From: Spongilla lacustris | Taxonomy: Eukaryota > Porifera > Demospongiae > Spongillida > Spongillidae | DNA length: 64,000 nt | Direction of reading: 5' to 3' | Assembly (NCBI GenBank): GCA_949361645.1 | Contig: OX442431.1 | Coordinates: 7,774,849 to 7,838,848, forward strand | Shown: piece after piece, positions 40,551 to 53,500 of the stretch | Position numbering within the stretch: the first letter of the stretch is position 1 | Layout of the letters: the number at the start of each line of letters is the position of its first letter | Notes under the pieces: model-generated | Seen by the model: the letters and a program-made list of their open reading frames with translations, nothing else | Databases searched by the model: none | What the model was told of the DNA's origin: nothing | Program-made: the position numbers and the translations under genes

Positions 40551-43500
40551 ATGGCTGGCAATAACTCTCTGGATATTTATCGCAAGAGGGCTTCGTTCGA
40601 CGTAGGAAGGCTCAAGCAGCTAGTAGAAGCGAAAGAGATAATAGAATTTAGAGATTCTGTATGGGAAACGTTGGCGAAAGATCCTCTGTTCGCGGACCCA
40701 GGCGAAGTGTCGTGTGATGAATATCAAAGAATGATGATCAAAAGAAATAAGAGGCTGCTCGAGTATAACTTTGCGATCGACACACCTGCAAAGCATTATG
40801 CGTATTTAGTTGCTTTGTTTACTCACGACGTCTCTAACTTGTCTCCGCACTCGGTAAGCGTGGTCTAGCTGAGCGTCCATGTCGTGTCTAACATCCTCAC
40901 TGCGTGCTCGATACAAAAGATGTTCGTGGATCTGCTGAAAAGGGCGAACAAACCGCACTTCAAATCGTTTATAGAAGCAGCTGAGAATTATCAAGTAACA
41001 AATGCACGTTTACATGGAATGGTTAATTTGCACTCGCTTCTTACAGGTGATTGGCTGTTTTGCACTCACAGAGATTGCACACGGAAGCAACTCCAAAGGC
41101 CTCAGGACCAAAGCCACCTATGATCCAACCACACAGGCAAATTATAACGCCAGGCCCTATTAAAAGACGTGATTATCAGTTCTCCCCACCAAGTAGGGGT
41201 TCATTGTTCACACACCAGACATAGAAGCAGCCAAGTGCTGGGTGGGGAACCTAGGAAAAGTAGCCAGCTTTGCCATCTTGTTTGCCCAGCTCTGCACTCC
41301 CAATGGAGTGTGCCATGGGGTGCACCAGTTCCTGGTGCCTCTAAGGGACACACACACACTGAAGACACTGCCTGGAGTTGTGGCTGGGGACATGGGAGTG
41401 AAGCTTGGAATGAACGGCATATCAAATGGGTAAGTGTCGTGTCCATGATAGCACATAAATGGATGCACAATATCGTTCTGTTCTTGAAGATGGCTGTTAA
41501 AGGGGGGGATGAGTATGTTACATACACTAATTATAAGGAAGTAGTAGATTTCTGCAACACGGCATAAAATTAGATGTGTGCTGTCTTGATGTGGGAGAAA
41601 CAAACGCAAGTAGTAATCGGTGATTGTTAGTTCTGTGAAGTATGGTAAATCGTGCATGTACGGTACTTGAGTGACATGTAAACATAGTACATGTACATGC
41701 ACAGGGTACCATGCACAGGGTACCATGCACAGGGTACCATGCACAGGGTACCATGCACAGGGTACCATGCACAGGGTACCATGCACAGGGTACCATGCAC
41801 AGGGTACCATGCACAGGGTACCATGCACAGGGTACCATGCACAGGGTACCATGCACAGGGTACCATGATGCACAGGGTACCATGATGCACAGGGTACCAT
41901 GCACAGGGTACCATGCACAGGGTACCATGCACAGGGTACCATGCACAGGGTACCATGCACAGGGTACCATGATGCACAGGGTACCATGATGCACAGGGTA
42001 CCATGCACAGGGTACCATGATGCACAGGGTACCATGATGCACAGGGTACCATGATGCACAGGGTACCATGATGCACAGGGTACCATGATGCACAGGGTTG
42101 CACAGGGTACCATGCACAGGGTACCATGCACAGGGTACCATGATGCACAGGGTACCATGCACAGGGTACCATGATGCACAGGGTACCATGATGCACAGGG
42201 TACCATGATGCACAGGGTACCATGATGCACAGGGTACCATGATGCACAGGGTACCATGATGCACAGGGTACCATGATGCACAGGGTACCATGCACAGGGT
42301 ACCATGCACAGGGTACCATGCACAGGGTACCATGCACAGGGTACCATGCACAGGGTACCATGCACAGGGTACCATGCACAGGGTACCATGCACAGGGTAC
42401 CATGATGCACAGGGTACCATGCACAGGGTACCATGATGCACAGGGTACCATGATGCACAGGGTACCATGATGCACAGGGTACCATGATGCACAGGGTAGT
42501 ATTATTATTATACACATAAGGCGCCCAAAGATGGAGAGGGGGGGAAGGGGATAGTGGTGTGTTATTGTAACCTTTGACTAAGTAGGCATGACCAGCTATG
42601 TGACAGGTCAAACATTGAAGAAGTTGGGTTTCAATCACTGCACATAGGTTTGTAGTTTTCAACAACCACTGGATTCCTGGTGAAAACCTCATTCCAGGAG
42701 GGGGCTTTGTGACTCCTGAAGGGAACTTTGTCAGTCCCCACAAGGTTGGTACAGGGACCACAGGGGGGGTGGGTGGGGCACCAGGTACAGGGACCACAGG
42801 GGGCAGGGCACCAGGGTTACAGGGACCACAGGGGGGTGGGTGGGGCACCAGGTACAGGGACCACAGGGGGCAGGGCACCAGGGTTACAGGGACCACAGGG
42901 GGCGGGGCACCAGGTACAGGAACCACAGGGGGCGGGGCACCAGGGTTACAGGAACCACAGGGGGTGGGGCACCAGGGTTACAGGAACCACAGGGGGGTAG
43001 GGCACCAGGGTTACAAGAACCACGGGGGGGGGGCACCAGGAGGTATATAGGTACATACTTCTGCCTTTGTCCCCAGGATGTGAGCAGACAACATGCGGCC
43101 ATGTTGGCACCCCTCTCAGGTGGGAGGGTCACCATCACAGCTTTCCAGATAGGCTACCTGCGCTCAGCTATCACCATTGCCATCAGGTGGGTGGGGCATA
43201 TCCCCCGGGGGGCCCACGGCCAGCAATGGCTGCTCTACTGTTCAGGTACTCGGCATGTCGTTGCCAGTTTGGCCCCACTCCCCAGGAAGAGCTGCCAGTA
43301 CTGGAGTACCAGCTGCAGCAATGGAGGCTGTTCCCTTATGTTGCTGCTGCCTTTGTGTGGAGCCACTTTGCCCCATCTCTGTACATGGATTACACCCATG
43401 CACTGAAGGCAACAAGTGACCCAGTTAGACAAGTTTGGTGGCTTTTTATTATCTTTCATTGCCTTGTTTGATATGATTTTATTTGAAGGCATCCCTGATC

Positions 43501-46338
43501 AAGGAGATCCACGCTCTCTCGTGTGGGGCTAAGGCTCTTGGTGGGTTTATTGCCAGAGATGCTGTGCAGGAAAGCAGAGAGGCGTGTGGAGGGCATGGGT
43601 ACCTGGCAGGTAATGTGGAGGGCATGGGTACCTGGCAGGTAATGTGGGGGGCATGGGTACCTGGCAGGTAATGTGGAGGGCATGGGTACCTGGCAGGTAA
43701 TGTGGAGGGCATGGGTACCTGGCAGGTAATGTGGAGGGCCTGGGTACCTGGCAGGTAATGTGGAGGGCATGGGTACCTGGCAGGTAATGTGGAGGGCCTG
43801 GGGACCTAGCAAGTAATGTGGATGGCATGGGGACCTGGCAAGTAGGAAGATTTCACACCTCACTTGCTGACAATTGTATTTTGCAGCCAACCAGTTTGGG
43901 AACCTAAAGAACAGTGTTGACAGTTTACTAACAGCAGAGGGGGACAATAACCTGATACTCTTCCAGGCTGCAGCTTACGTCCTGGGGCAGTACGCAGGGA
44001 AGCAAGCAGGTGTGTGTGCAGTATCATGCCCCTCCCCCTTGGTGTGTACGCCCCTCCCCCTTGGTGTGTACGCCCCTCCCCCTTGCCCACCATTCTTCAG
44101 CAGCCCCGCCCTCCTTATATAGGAGGGGGCGGGCCCATCACCTCTCCACTTGGCAGTGTTGACACTCTGGATAGCAGCGATACTGTGCTTGGAAAGAAGT
44201 TCAGCTGTGAAGGGAGTGTGCTCACTTACAGAGGTATGGATAGCTATATGATTAGGTCTGGGGATGAGAACTCTTCTCTAAAAGATGCCATTGGCATGTT
44301 TGAATGGCTCCTGTGCTACCTGTGTGCTGAGAGCTTTGTGAAGCTTCAGGAGGAGCTAGGCAGTGGAAAGGTGTGTGTATATGTGTCCATGTGTATATGT
44401 GTTAGGTGTATGTGTGTTCAGTGTGTGTGTGTGTGTTAGGCGTGTATGTGTGTAGGTATGCATGTGTGTAGGTGTGTGTATGTGTTAGATGTATTTGTGT
44501 ATATTACATGTGTGTATGTGTAAGATGTGTGCATTTGTGTGTGTTGCATGTGTGTATGTGTTAGTGTATGTTAGATCTGTGCATGTCTGCAGGCATGCTT
44601 TGTGTTACAGCAATGAAGCACATGTATACCTTGAGGGTACCCAGGCCATAAAACGAATAGCTCATGTCCTTTGTTCTATGATGTGCATCATTTAGGATGG
44701 CTTTATTGCACGAGAGGACTGCCAAGTGCACCTATGTCACACGCTGGCCCAAGTGTACACAGATGTGAGTCTAATGTAAATGTACAGCTGTTAAGATTGT
44801 AACTATGGTGATTTTGTTTGCCCACAACAGTGTTATGTTCTAAGGAGGTTTGCCAAGTTGGTGCAGGATGCTCCTTCTGAAGGAGGTCTAAAAGCCATCA
44901 CTGCCACGCTATGCAGCCTGTATGGGCTGTCAAGAGCTGAGAGGCACGTCTCAACAATGTACCAGGGTAAATTGGCATGTTACTATGGGTGTGTGCAATG
45001 GGTCTATGGGGGTGTTGCTATGGGTCTATGGGAGTGTTGCTATGGGTCTATGGGGGTGTTGCTATGGGTCTATGGGGGTATTGGCTATGGGTCACTGTCA
45101 TTTTGCCCATCTACAAAAGGAGGATACTTCACACAGCCAGGACATATCAGGTTGCTAAGGACATCAGTTCTGCACTACATCCATTTGGTTAAGTGCTGTC
45201 TTGTGTTATAAGGAGGGTGTGTGTGTGTACGTGTGGTATGTGTGTGTGTGGACACACCCCATATGATGTACCTGGACACGCCCCTCCTCCTCCCCAGCTC
45301 AAGGATGAGGCAGTGGCCCTGGTTGATGTACTGGCACCTCCTGATCATGTGCTGAGAGCTCCTATTGGACTGAGCAATGGAGAGGTACTGGGGGAGGAGG
45401 GGTACAATGGCACAATGGGGTACTAGGGGGAGGGGCACAATGGGGTACTAGGGGAGGAGGGGCATAATGGGTACTAGGGGGAGGGGCACAATGGGGTACT
45501 AGGGGAGGAGGGGCATAATGGGTACTAGGGGGAGGGGCACAATGGGGTACTAGGGGAGGGGCACAATGGGGTACTAGGGGAGGGGCACAATGGGGGTAAT
45601 AGGGGGAGGGGCACAATGGGCACGTAGGGGAGGATGGGCACAATGGGGTAGTACTAGGAGAAGGGGCACAATGGGTACTGGGGGAGGGGCACAATGGGTA
45701 CTAGGGGGAGGGGCACTTAATTGATAGCTGTTTCTCTTATGACACTCCTTTTCTTCTCATGCCCCCCTGCCCCCTCACACACCCTCATGCCCCCTGCCCC
45801 CTCACACACCCTCATGCCCCCTGCCCTGTCCCCTCACACACCCTCATGCCCCCTGCCCCCTCACACACCCTCATGCCCCCTGTCCCATCACACACCCTCA
45901 TGCCCCCTGCCCCCTCACACACCCTCATGCCCCCTGTCCCATCACACACCCTCATGCCCCCTGCCCCCCTCACACACCCTCATGCCCCCTGCCCCCTCAC
46001 ACCCTCATGCCCCCTGTCCCATCACACACCCTATGCCCCCTGTCCCATCACACACCCTCATGCCCCCTGCCCCCCTCACACACCCTCATGCCCCTGCCCC
46101 CTCACACACCCTCATGCCCCCTGTCCCATCACACACCCTCATGCCCCCTGTCCCGTCACACACCCTCATGCCCCCTGCCCCCCTCACACTCCTCTGCCCC
46201 CCTCAGCCCTACAAGAACCTCTACCAGACAATGATCACTCACCCTAAGTCACTGGAGAGGCCATACTGGTGGGAGGAGGTGACAGCAAAGCCTGCCATTG
46301 GGAGCAAACATGATATGATAGTGAAAGCGAAACTATGA
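40551..46338 (+). CDS. ACOX3: Peroxisomal acyl-CoA oxidase, ACOX3 type
   Basis: Flavoenzyme for the first step of peroxisomal beta-oxidation of branched-chain acyl-CoAs, producing H2O2. Exons read: 40551-40853, 40920-40994, 41047-41136, 41197-41429, 42648-42744, then about 43077, 43246, 43489, 43887, 44150, 44697, 44831, about 45110, 45297-45383 and 46206-46338. Conserved blocks: [70 protein letters not shown] and [19 protein letters not shown] (near the catalytic Glu), [39 protein letters not shown]. It ends VKAKL, a type 1 peroxisomal targeting signal. Intron 3 is GC-AG (41137-41196). Several introns hold long minisatellites. An in-frame TAG at 40866-40868 falls in intron 1. Confidence 0.95.
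41699..42496. repeat. 14/17-bp minisatellite, about 52 copies
   Basis: Unit cacagggtaccatg, in a 14-bp and a 17-bp form (extra atg) arranged in blocks, with one ttg variant near 42100. It lies in an ACOX3 intron. Each unit includes cacag/ggtacc, resembling an acceptor next to a donor. Confidence 0.97.
42747..43035. repeat. About 30-bp G-rich minisatellite next to a donor
   Basis: Units contain tacagggaccacagggggc and gggcaccagg. It starts at the ACOX3 donor (exon end 42744). Confidence 0.92.
43586..43850. repeat. 29-bp repeat carrying an ACOX3 exon end and donor, 8-9 copies
   Basis: Unit tgtggagggcatgggtacct plus ggcaggtaa. The first copy is the coding end of the exon (CGGHGYLA) and its donor (GGCAG then GTAATG). 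Later copies become degenerate (gcaagtaat). Confidence 0.93.
44380..44600. repeat. GT-rich simple sequence
   Basis: Degenerate gtgtatgtgttag repeats in an ACOX3 intron, starting at the donor of the exon ending LGSGK. Confidence 0.85.
44985..45095. repeat. About 24-bp repeat
   Basis: Four or five copies of ggtctatgggggtgttgcta and tg, starting about 25 bp after an ACOX3 donor. Confidence 0.85.
45384..45716. repeat. G-rich about 24-bp minisatellite next to a donor
   Basis: Unit ggggtactaggggaggggca plus caat. The first unit contains the ACOX3 donor GTACTG at the end of the exon encoding IGLSNGE. Confidence 0.92.
45762..46190. repeat. C-rich about 27-bp minisatellite
   Basis: Units cacaccctcatgccccctg plus cccc(t)cac or tcccatcac, in the same ACOX3 intron, ending near the last acceptor. 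Confidence 0.93.
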
Positions 46339-46479
46339 GGTGTACTGATGTGTATCTATGAGGTGTACTGCCATGTATGTGTGTGTATAAATGTGCCAAC
46401 CTGCATATATCCTAATGCCACTCTGTAGTTGCTGTTGATATTTGTATCATGAAGCCATTTACATGTACGTGTTGGGGGA

Positions 46480-47122
46480 AATGCACTGTTCTCCTCCCCA
46501 GTCCCACTGTTCTCCTCCCCAGTCCCACTGTTCTCCTCCCCAGTCCCACTGTTCTCCTCCCCAGTCCCACTGTTCTCCTCCCCAGTCCCACTGTTCTCCT
46601 CCCCAGTCCCACTGTTCTCCTCCCCAGTCCCACTGTTCTCCTACCCAGTCCCACTGTTCTCCTCCCCAGTCCCACTGTTCTCCTACCCAGTCCCACTGTT
46701 CTCCTACCCAGTCCCACTGTTCTCCTACCCAGTCCCACTGTTCTCCTACCAAGTCCCACTGTTCTCCTACCCAGTCCCACTGTTCTCCTACCCAGTCCCA
46801 CTGTTCTCCTACCCAGTCCCACTGTTCTCCTACCCAGTCCCATTGTTCTCCTACCCAGTCCCACTGTTCTCCTACCCAGTCCCACTGTTCTCCTACCCAG
46901 TCCCACTGTTCTCCTACCCAGTCCCACTGTTCTCCTACCCAGTCCCACTGTTCTCCTACCCAGTCCCACTGTTCTCCTACCCAGTCCTACTGTTCTCCTA
47001 CCCAGTCCCACTGTTCTCCTACCCAGTCCCACTGTTCTCCTACCCAGTCCCACTGTTCTCCTACCCAGTCCCACTGTTCTCCTACTCAGTCCCACTGTTC
47101 TCCTACCCAGTCCCACTTTTCT
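46480..47122. repeat. 21-bp minisatellite, about 30 copies
   Basis: Unit cccactgttctcctacccag plus t. The first eight or so copies have cctcccc and the later ones cctaccc, showing block-wise spread of variants. Open in several frames but not a credible gene. Confidence 0.97.
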
Positions 47123-47204
47123 CCATCGTAATCTTTTGTCATCTTCTCAGGATCGCATAACTTGGGGTAGAACAGATTTACCTCTTTGAACTCTGAAGTG
47201 CATA

Positions 47205-47320
47205 TACTCAGGTGTGCATGTACATGCCTCCCATACCCAGGTGTGCATGTACATGCCTCCCATACCCAGGTGTGCATGTACATGCCTCCCATACCCAGGT
47301 GTGCACGTACATGCCTCCCA
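47205..47320. repeat. 29-bp minisatellite, 4 copies
   Basis: Unit contains gtgtgcatgtacatgcctcc and catacccag. Confidence 0.93.
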
Positions 47321-47571
47321 TAACTTGCATAGATTGTAAGCATGGCACTGAAATCTTTACGTCATGTTACAATTATTTTCGGGTATTTGCAATGCAAAAT
47401 TCGGACAGAATACCTGCATTAGAAAATACATATATACCACTGCTTCATGCGTGCTTGTAGTCTGGGGACCTGACTGATGTCTAATTATACGAGTAGTAGG
47501 GCGGTTTATTGTTACACGTACACGCGTTACGTCGGTCGTTTGCTTCATACCAGAAAGGTTAATATTATATA

Positions 47572-50500
47572 ATGACTGAAAGTGGCAAAGTAAGTGTGTC
47601 TGTGGTGTGATTTTAAATTAAGCTGTGTCTAGTAATTTTTGGTGACTTTTGGTATGCCTATAATATAGTGTTCAGCTGATCATTAATACGGAAAAAGCCG
47701 AGGTCTACATGTACGATCCTTTTACATTTCCTGATATAGTATGTGTTTGATTGTGGTCCGTGTAGTTCTTCCGAGGTCGTGACCTTACCAGAAGCTAATA
47801 TATTCGAATACAAAAAAGGAAACCAGATGAAGATATGGAATGATACACGATGGGTTTTGTATAGGCCTATTTGGTAGGCCTAGGCTATACTAAGTATATG
47901 TGGAAATCTAGATGTGTGTACATGTATCAGACGCTGTGACACGTGTATTATTAAAGCGTAGCCTCAAGATATCGCAAAGAGGTAGTCGGGCGGGCCCTAC
48001 TACCGCATTTGGTCGATCGGGTAAAATTTAAAACGACGCGGTAGTAGGGCCCGCCCGACTAGCAGGAACGGAACGGAACATTTGCGGAACGTTCCGTTCC
48101 GTTCCGCCGACTAAAATGCTGAAACGCGTATAATATGAAACTATAGTGTATTTGACTAACAACACGACACCGATGCATGTATTGAACATGAGCGCAGGAA
48201 ACGGCACGTTGATCGCTTAGTAAACTCCTCAGCTTTAGCTAAGCGGACAGAAATTTGTAAGCAGTTCCTCAGATTAAGATTAATATACACTCGTGGGCAT
48301 CTATGAATTCAAGAGTGATAGCTGGTTTTGTTGTATCATACAAGTGATCTTTTGCTCTGATGATTTCTGGATGTACTCAATTCCCCACATTAGTTACAAT
48401 AAGCCTAGGGGTTTATGAAAAATCAGAACCAATCTATGTGTCGTGTCAATTGCAAAGCTGCATCCCACATCTAGAAATCCAACCCCTTTAAATTGTTCAG
48501 ATAGGATCTGTGATGATTGGGACCTAGCCCCAGAAATTTTTAATTCTATTTGCAGGTTTCTAGGGATAATAGCTGGCCGTGTTATTCTATGTACTGCGTG
48601 ATTATTACTCAATGCTGAACAGCTATATCTATAAATTGACTGTAATCTCATTTCAGTTAAGCCACTTACACTTTAAAAGCATAAATTATACTAGTGTCCG
48701 CCTCCATTTTATTCTATCGCATAGAATAAAGCTACTATCCCCGTAATCGCACTGCCGTACAGTGGAGATCGTGATAGTTGAACGGAAAAAAAATTGACAT
48801 TAACTTTATGTTTCTTTGAATTTAAAACAATAACCACATGTGATATTGAAAATCTAACTGCACAGATACATGGGCTATACAATTGTCATCAAGTAGTAAA
48901 AAAATATGGTGTGTCATGTGACTTTCACGTTCTACCACTTTCGTTTTCAGTGACCCCAGTCTTGTCAACTGAGTTTTCCTATGTATCTTCACTCAGGGAT
49001 AGCGGATCAGGATGATTATTGGGATGTAGCTTAAGCACCAACCTCTAATTGATTTGGCCGAGCCAGATTCTGAACCCGGGAAACCGTTCGGTTATTGTCG
49101 AGCGATATGTAGCTTATAAGGACTAAAAGTGTTAAGCATTTTGTTTTTCGAAGCGCTCGATTCATGCTAGATAAAGCATTCAGTTATTCCGAAGGATGAT
49201 CATTGCATCGTTTGGGCCCCTTTTACGATGTACCAGCTTGTTTTTCCTTTAGAATTCGGGTTGCCTAACTTCTGGCTTTAAAAACAGCACCATTTTCGGA
49301 TGAATTTCATTAAAACGATGCCTTTATAAACAGTTATTCTCAGTTATGACTAAGTGGGCAGTGGTACGACAACGGTTCTTTTCAGAACCAAGCATAATCC
49401 ATCTGTGAACGACGGCGGAGAGCAAGCAAAGGGGTAGCGCGTACTTGGGCATCGCTGCAGGAGTGAAAAGTTCCGAGTGTAATCCCAGCGATGCCCAACC
49501 GCCGCCCAGGTATGCTCTACCCCTATACTTACTCTCCGCCATCGGTCACAGCTGGAAAGAACCGTTTTCAGCTTGAGTCGTACCACCGGACCGCCCACTT
49601 TATCAGCAATAACTGATTATAACAGCACGTTCTAATGAAATTCATCGGAAAATGGTGCTGTTTTTAAAGCCAGAAGTTTGGCAACCGGAATTCTAGTGGA
49701 AAAACAAGCTGGTACACTGTAAAAAGGGGCCCAAACGATGCAATAATCATCGCTCGGAACAACTACATGCTTCGATTAGCATGAATCGAGCGCTTCGAAA
49801 CACAAAATGGCAAACACGTATAGTCTTTATAAGCTACGTATCGCTCGACAATAACCGAACGGTTTCCCGGGTTCAGAATCTGGCTCGGCCAAATCATTTA
49901 GAGGTTGGTGCTTAAGCTACATCCCAATAATCATCCTGATCCGCTATCCCTGAGTGAAGATAAATAGGAAAACTCAGTTGATAAGACTGGGGTCACTGAA
50001 AACGAAAGTGGTAGAACGTGACAGTCACGTGATGCATCATATTTTTGTCTACTTGATGACAATTGTATAGCCCATGTATCTGTGCAGTTAGATTTTCAAT
50101 ATCCCATGTGGTTATTGTTTTAAATTCAAAGAAACATAAAGTTAATGTCAATTTTTTTTTCGTTCAACTATCACGATCTCCACTGTAGTTCCACTACAGC
50201 TTCCGCTCTTAACATTTGTGTTTGGGATTCTATCTGTAGTGTGATGCTGTATACAATATCTGGGCACTGGATGTCTCAACGTAACGTGGTTTTCACGATA
50301 TTTGAAATTAAAGTTTTTAATCCTATTTGCAAGTTTCTAGGGCTAGAGCCAGTTGCCAGATGTAATTACTTCCTTATCATACTGCAAAAAACATAGATCC
50401 TTCATCCACCACACATCAGCTATTGGTGACTGTGAATAAGGCTGAAGGTGCTCTGTATGCAGCAGTGCCTGAGATAATGGATATAGCTGGATTCATCAGT

Positions 50501-53500
50501 TTTTAACTTAACTTGACAGCTTGTATATTAACTACAAACACCTCTTCTTGTACTTTCACCACTGAAGATTGTTATCTTGTGAAGTACATGTAGTTTTATT
50601 TTTGCTGACCTGCTAGCTACTAGTTATAATGTGGGAGCAATAAAACTGTGAAGTAATATTGTTTGTGATATTTTCATTAGACATACATATAATGAGATGG
50701 TTCCCCGGTATGAGATGGTTCCCCGGTATGAGATGGTTCCCCGGTATGAGATGGTTCCCCGGTATGAGATGGTTCCCCGGTATTAACTGTCATACATTGC
50801 TGTGTGTGTAACATTGTGGCCAACACGAGTGTAATTGTCCAAGTACTAAATTGTAGATGCACTAGCCCCCACATATTGTAGATGCACTAGCCCCCACATA
50901 TTGTAGATGCACTAGCCCCCACATATTGTAGATGCACTAGCCCACACATATTTCCATGCTGGATCTGATAATGCGCACTTTGTTTGACATCCCTAGCCTC
51001 TGATTCATTCTTGCCGTGGTCTTATCATATATCTCATTTTTGATATCTGCATAGACATGTGTCTTAGAAAGATAGGACGTATTAGAGATGGCTATATTTG
51101 CCTAGTTTCCAATTTCCACTATGGGACATATATTTTCTATGTGCTGTTCCACCGCTTTGAATACGTTTACGTAGGAATGAACTGAGTGGTAGCAAATACA
51201 TAAGGAAAGCAATATGCCTCAGTGGGGGCGTGTTTCTGTTTGTTTTTATATGATGTGCTAATAATGTTTATTTCTTTAGAGCCAAGAAATGTTTCACTTC
51301 CAAGGATTTGTCCAGGTGCCTAAGAGTGGTGGCCGATCGTATGGTACTGCAGGCAGTCGCTCTTGGTATGGTTGTGGTGGTGGTCTAGTGAAGGTGAAGG
51401 GTGATATTGTGTGGGGGGTAGGAGGAGGAGACGTGTATGCTTTAAATGAAGTGAATAATATATGGAATGGCTCTGATGGAGGAGGCAAGTATGGTGAGTA
51501 TGGTGCCAGACTAGCGGTCTTTGAAGAGAAGCTGGTGTTTGTTGGAGGTATGCTCAAAAGTAAGAGCGTGATGGTGGAAACAGAACGTGGGAGGTGGTCC
51601 TCACTGCCTGACATGTTGGTAGGGAGCAGGCAGTCTTGTGTGGTTAGTGTTGGTGCAGGTTGTATGGTGGTGATGGGAGGGTATGGAGACTACAGTCACT
51701 ACATGAGTGATGTTCAGGTGTTTGATGGCAAGGTCTGGCACCATGGTCCACCTCTTCCTCACCCGTGTGAGGCCATGTCAGCAGTGGTCCATGAGGGTCA
51801 AGTTTATATGGCAGGAGGTTGGGGCATGGGGAAATCGGTGTGGTGTACCAACGCCAGTGAACTGGTGAGCCAATAAGCATGTGTAAAGCATCATTATGCA
51901 TGCGTGTATAACGTGCATTTACAGCATCTCTGACAATACATGTTTCTTTGCAAGCATTTCCACAATGCACACATTATGACACATGGCCGGAGACAAGTTT
52001 TGAGATTTGGGGGGGCTTAGTTCAGGGGCGGATCCAGAATTTGGGGGCGAGGTGGGGCCCGCCTATTCCCAGCTAGGGGGGTATGGGGGAGCGCTGCTCC
52101 CCCATCGCTGCTTTGCAACTTTCGCACTTTTCAAGTCTCAAAACATAGCATATAATTGCGCAGAAACATGCTAAAAACATAAATGCGAGAAAAAAAAAAT
52201 TACTTGCTTCCAGACTTTCCAGACCTACTTTCATTATTGAACGGCATGACGATCCATATACGGTATCCATACTTAAATATTCCGATCGATATATAGATCA
52301 GAATATTGAACTACATTGTGTGGTGGGACATTTACAATCCACCTGTACCTACCGCCATTGGAAAATTATTTGGCCAAGTATGCTCCACTGTACTGCTTAG
52401 TGCTCAGCTGATATTCATAGGAAGAAAAGCATTCCGCTCGTGCCACAATTAATGATTCTAATTGCATCAATATTTAAATATTAGTATTACGGGAAATATT
52501 TGGGGGGGCTTAAGCCCCCCCAAGCCCCCCCTTGTCTCCGGCCATGTGACACAGGTGTAGTGTACAGGAGGCATTGCATTCAAATAATTACATACAGTAC
52601 TGCTTTTGACAGACAAGCATGAAACACACTTCTGTCCACATACACATACACATGTACATACATGTTTTTTTTTTTTACGTAATACACTTTCATATACATA
52701 TGGAATGGTATGCTGTACAGTACATGGAATATACACATCATACGTGATTATGATACACGAATAAATAAAACACACTAACTACAAAGTCATGTTTAGGAAC
52801 TACACGTATCACCCTCCTGGATGATATATCTTAAGAGGAGAGACCGGGCATTGGCCCGCACTAGTGTTAAGTTCAGGCGGCCATACAAGTTAGAGACCAC
52901 CTTGGACTTGGGGGTGTTGGTCCTTGTGGCAAGGAGTGAAGCAAGTCTTGAGAAAGCTTGGACAGCTTCCCTGCCCCAAGCTCCATATGACTCCACCGCA
53001 AGGGGAATGCAAGTCCATCCCAGCTCAGAGCACTTAGCATCATTAGCTGAGTGCTTTCTTAGCTCTGCGGCAACTGCTGCTGACCCTGCTGTGAGACCCA
53101 CTTCATAGAGAAGGGATGGGTTTAGCAGAGAAGTCACAGAAAAGGAATAAGCCTTCGCATCTGAACGATTTAACCAATCTAAGCCTACGCCCACTTCCTA
53201 CCTTAATATTTATAATAAATGAATCTGCACAACAGTGCTAGCAATGCATCACGGGGAGGGGCCATGTATTTCACACATGTACATGTACATACATGTATTT
53301 CACACATGTACATGTACATACATGTATTTCACACATGTACATGTACATACATGTATTTCACACATGTACCTGTACATACATGTATTTCACACATGTACCT
53401 GTACATACATGTATTTCACACATGTACATGTACATACATGTATTTCACACATGTACCTGTACATACATGTATTTCACACATGTACATGTACATACATGTA

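Larger units (their letters stand above)
46339..47571. other. Intergenic with two minisatellites
   Basis: Between the ACOX3 stop and the kelch first exon. Holds the 21-bp array (46480-47122) and a 29-bp array (47205-47320), plus a copy at 47458 of a short word (tagtctggggacctgactga) also present at about 3935. The kelch promoter should lie at about 47330-47560. Confidence 0.7.

Noticed and set aside
40854..40868. A 15-nt GT-AG 'intron' in ACOX3 (gtaagcgtggtctag) or an in-frame stop making the gene a pseudogene
   Set aside because: The same donor can pair with an acceptor ending at 40919, giving a normal 66-nt intron and a protein length closer to the family, with the His before the FIEAAENYQ segment aligned. 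No ultra-short intron or pseudogene is needed.
42000..42500. CRISPR-like regular repeat array
   Set aside because: Units are contiguous with no unique spacers; the context is a eukaryotic intron.
41208..42926. A 572-codon minus-strand frame across ACOX3
   Set aside because: It is a product of the 14/17-bp array plus antisense of ACOX3 exons.
46412..47189. A repeated Arg/Gly or Ser/Pro protein downstream of ACOX3
   Set aside because: The 21-bp array is open in several frames on both strands, with no splice or start context.
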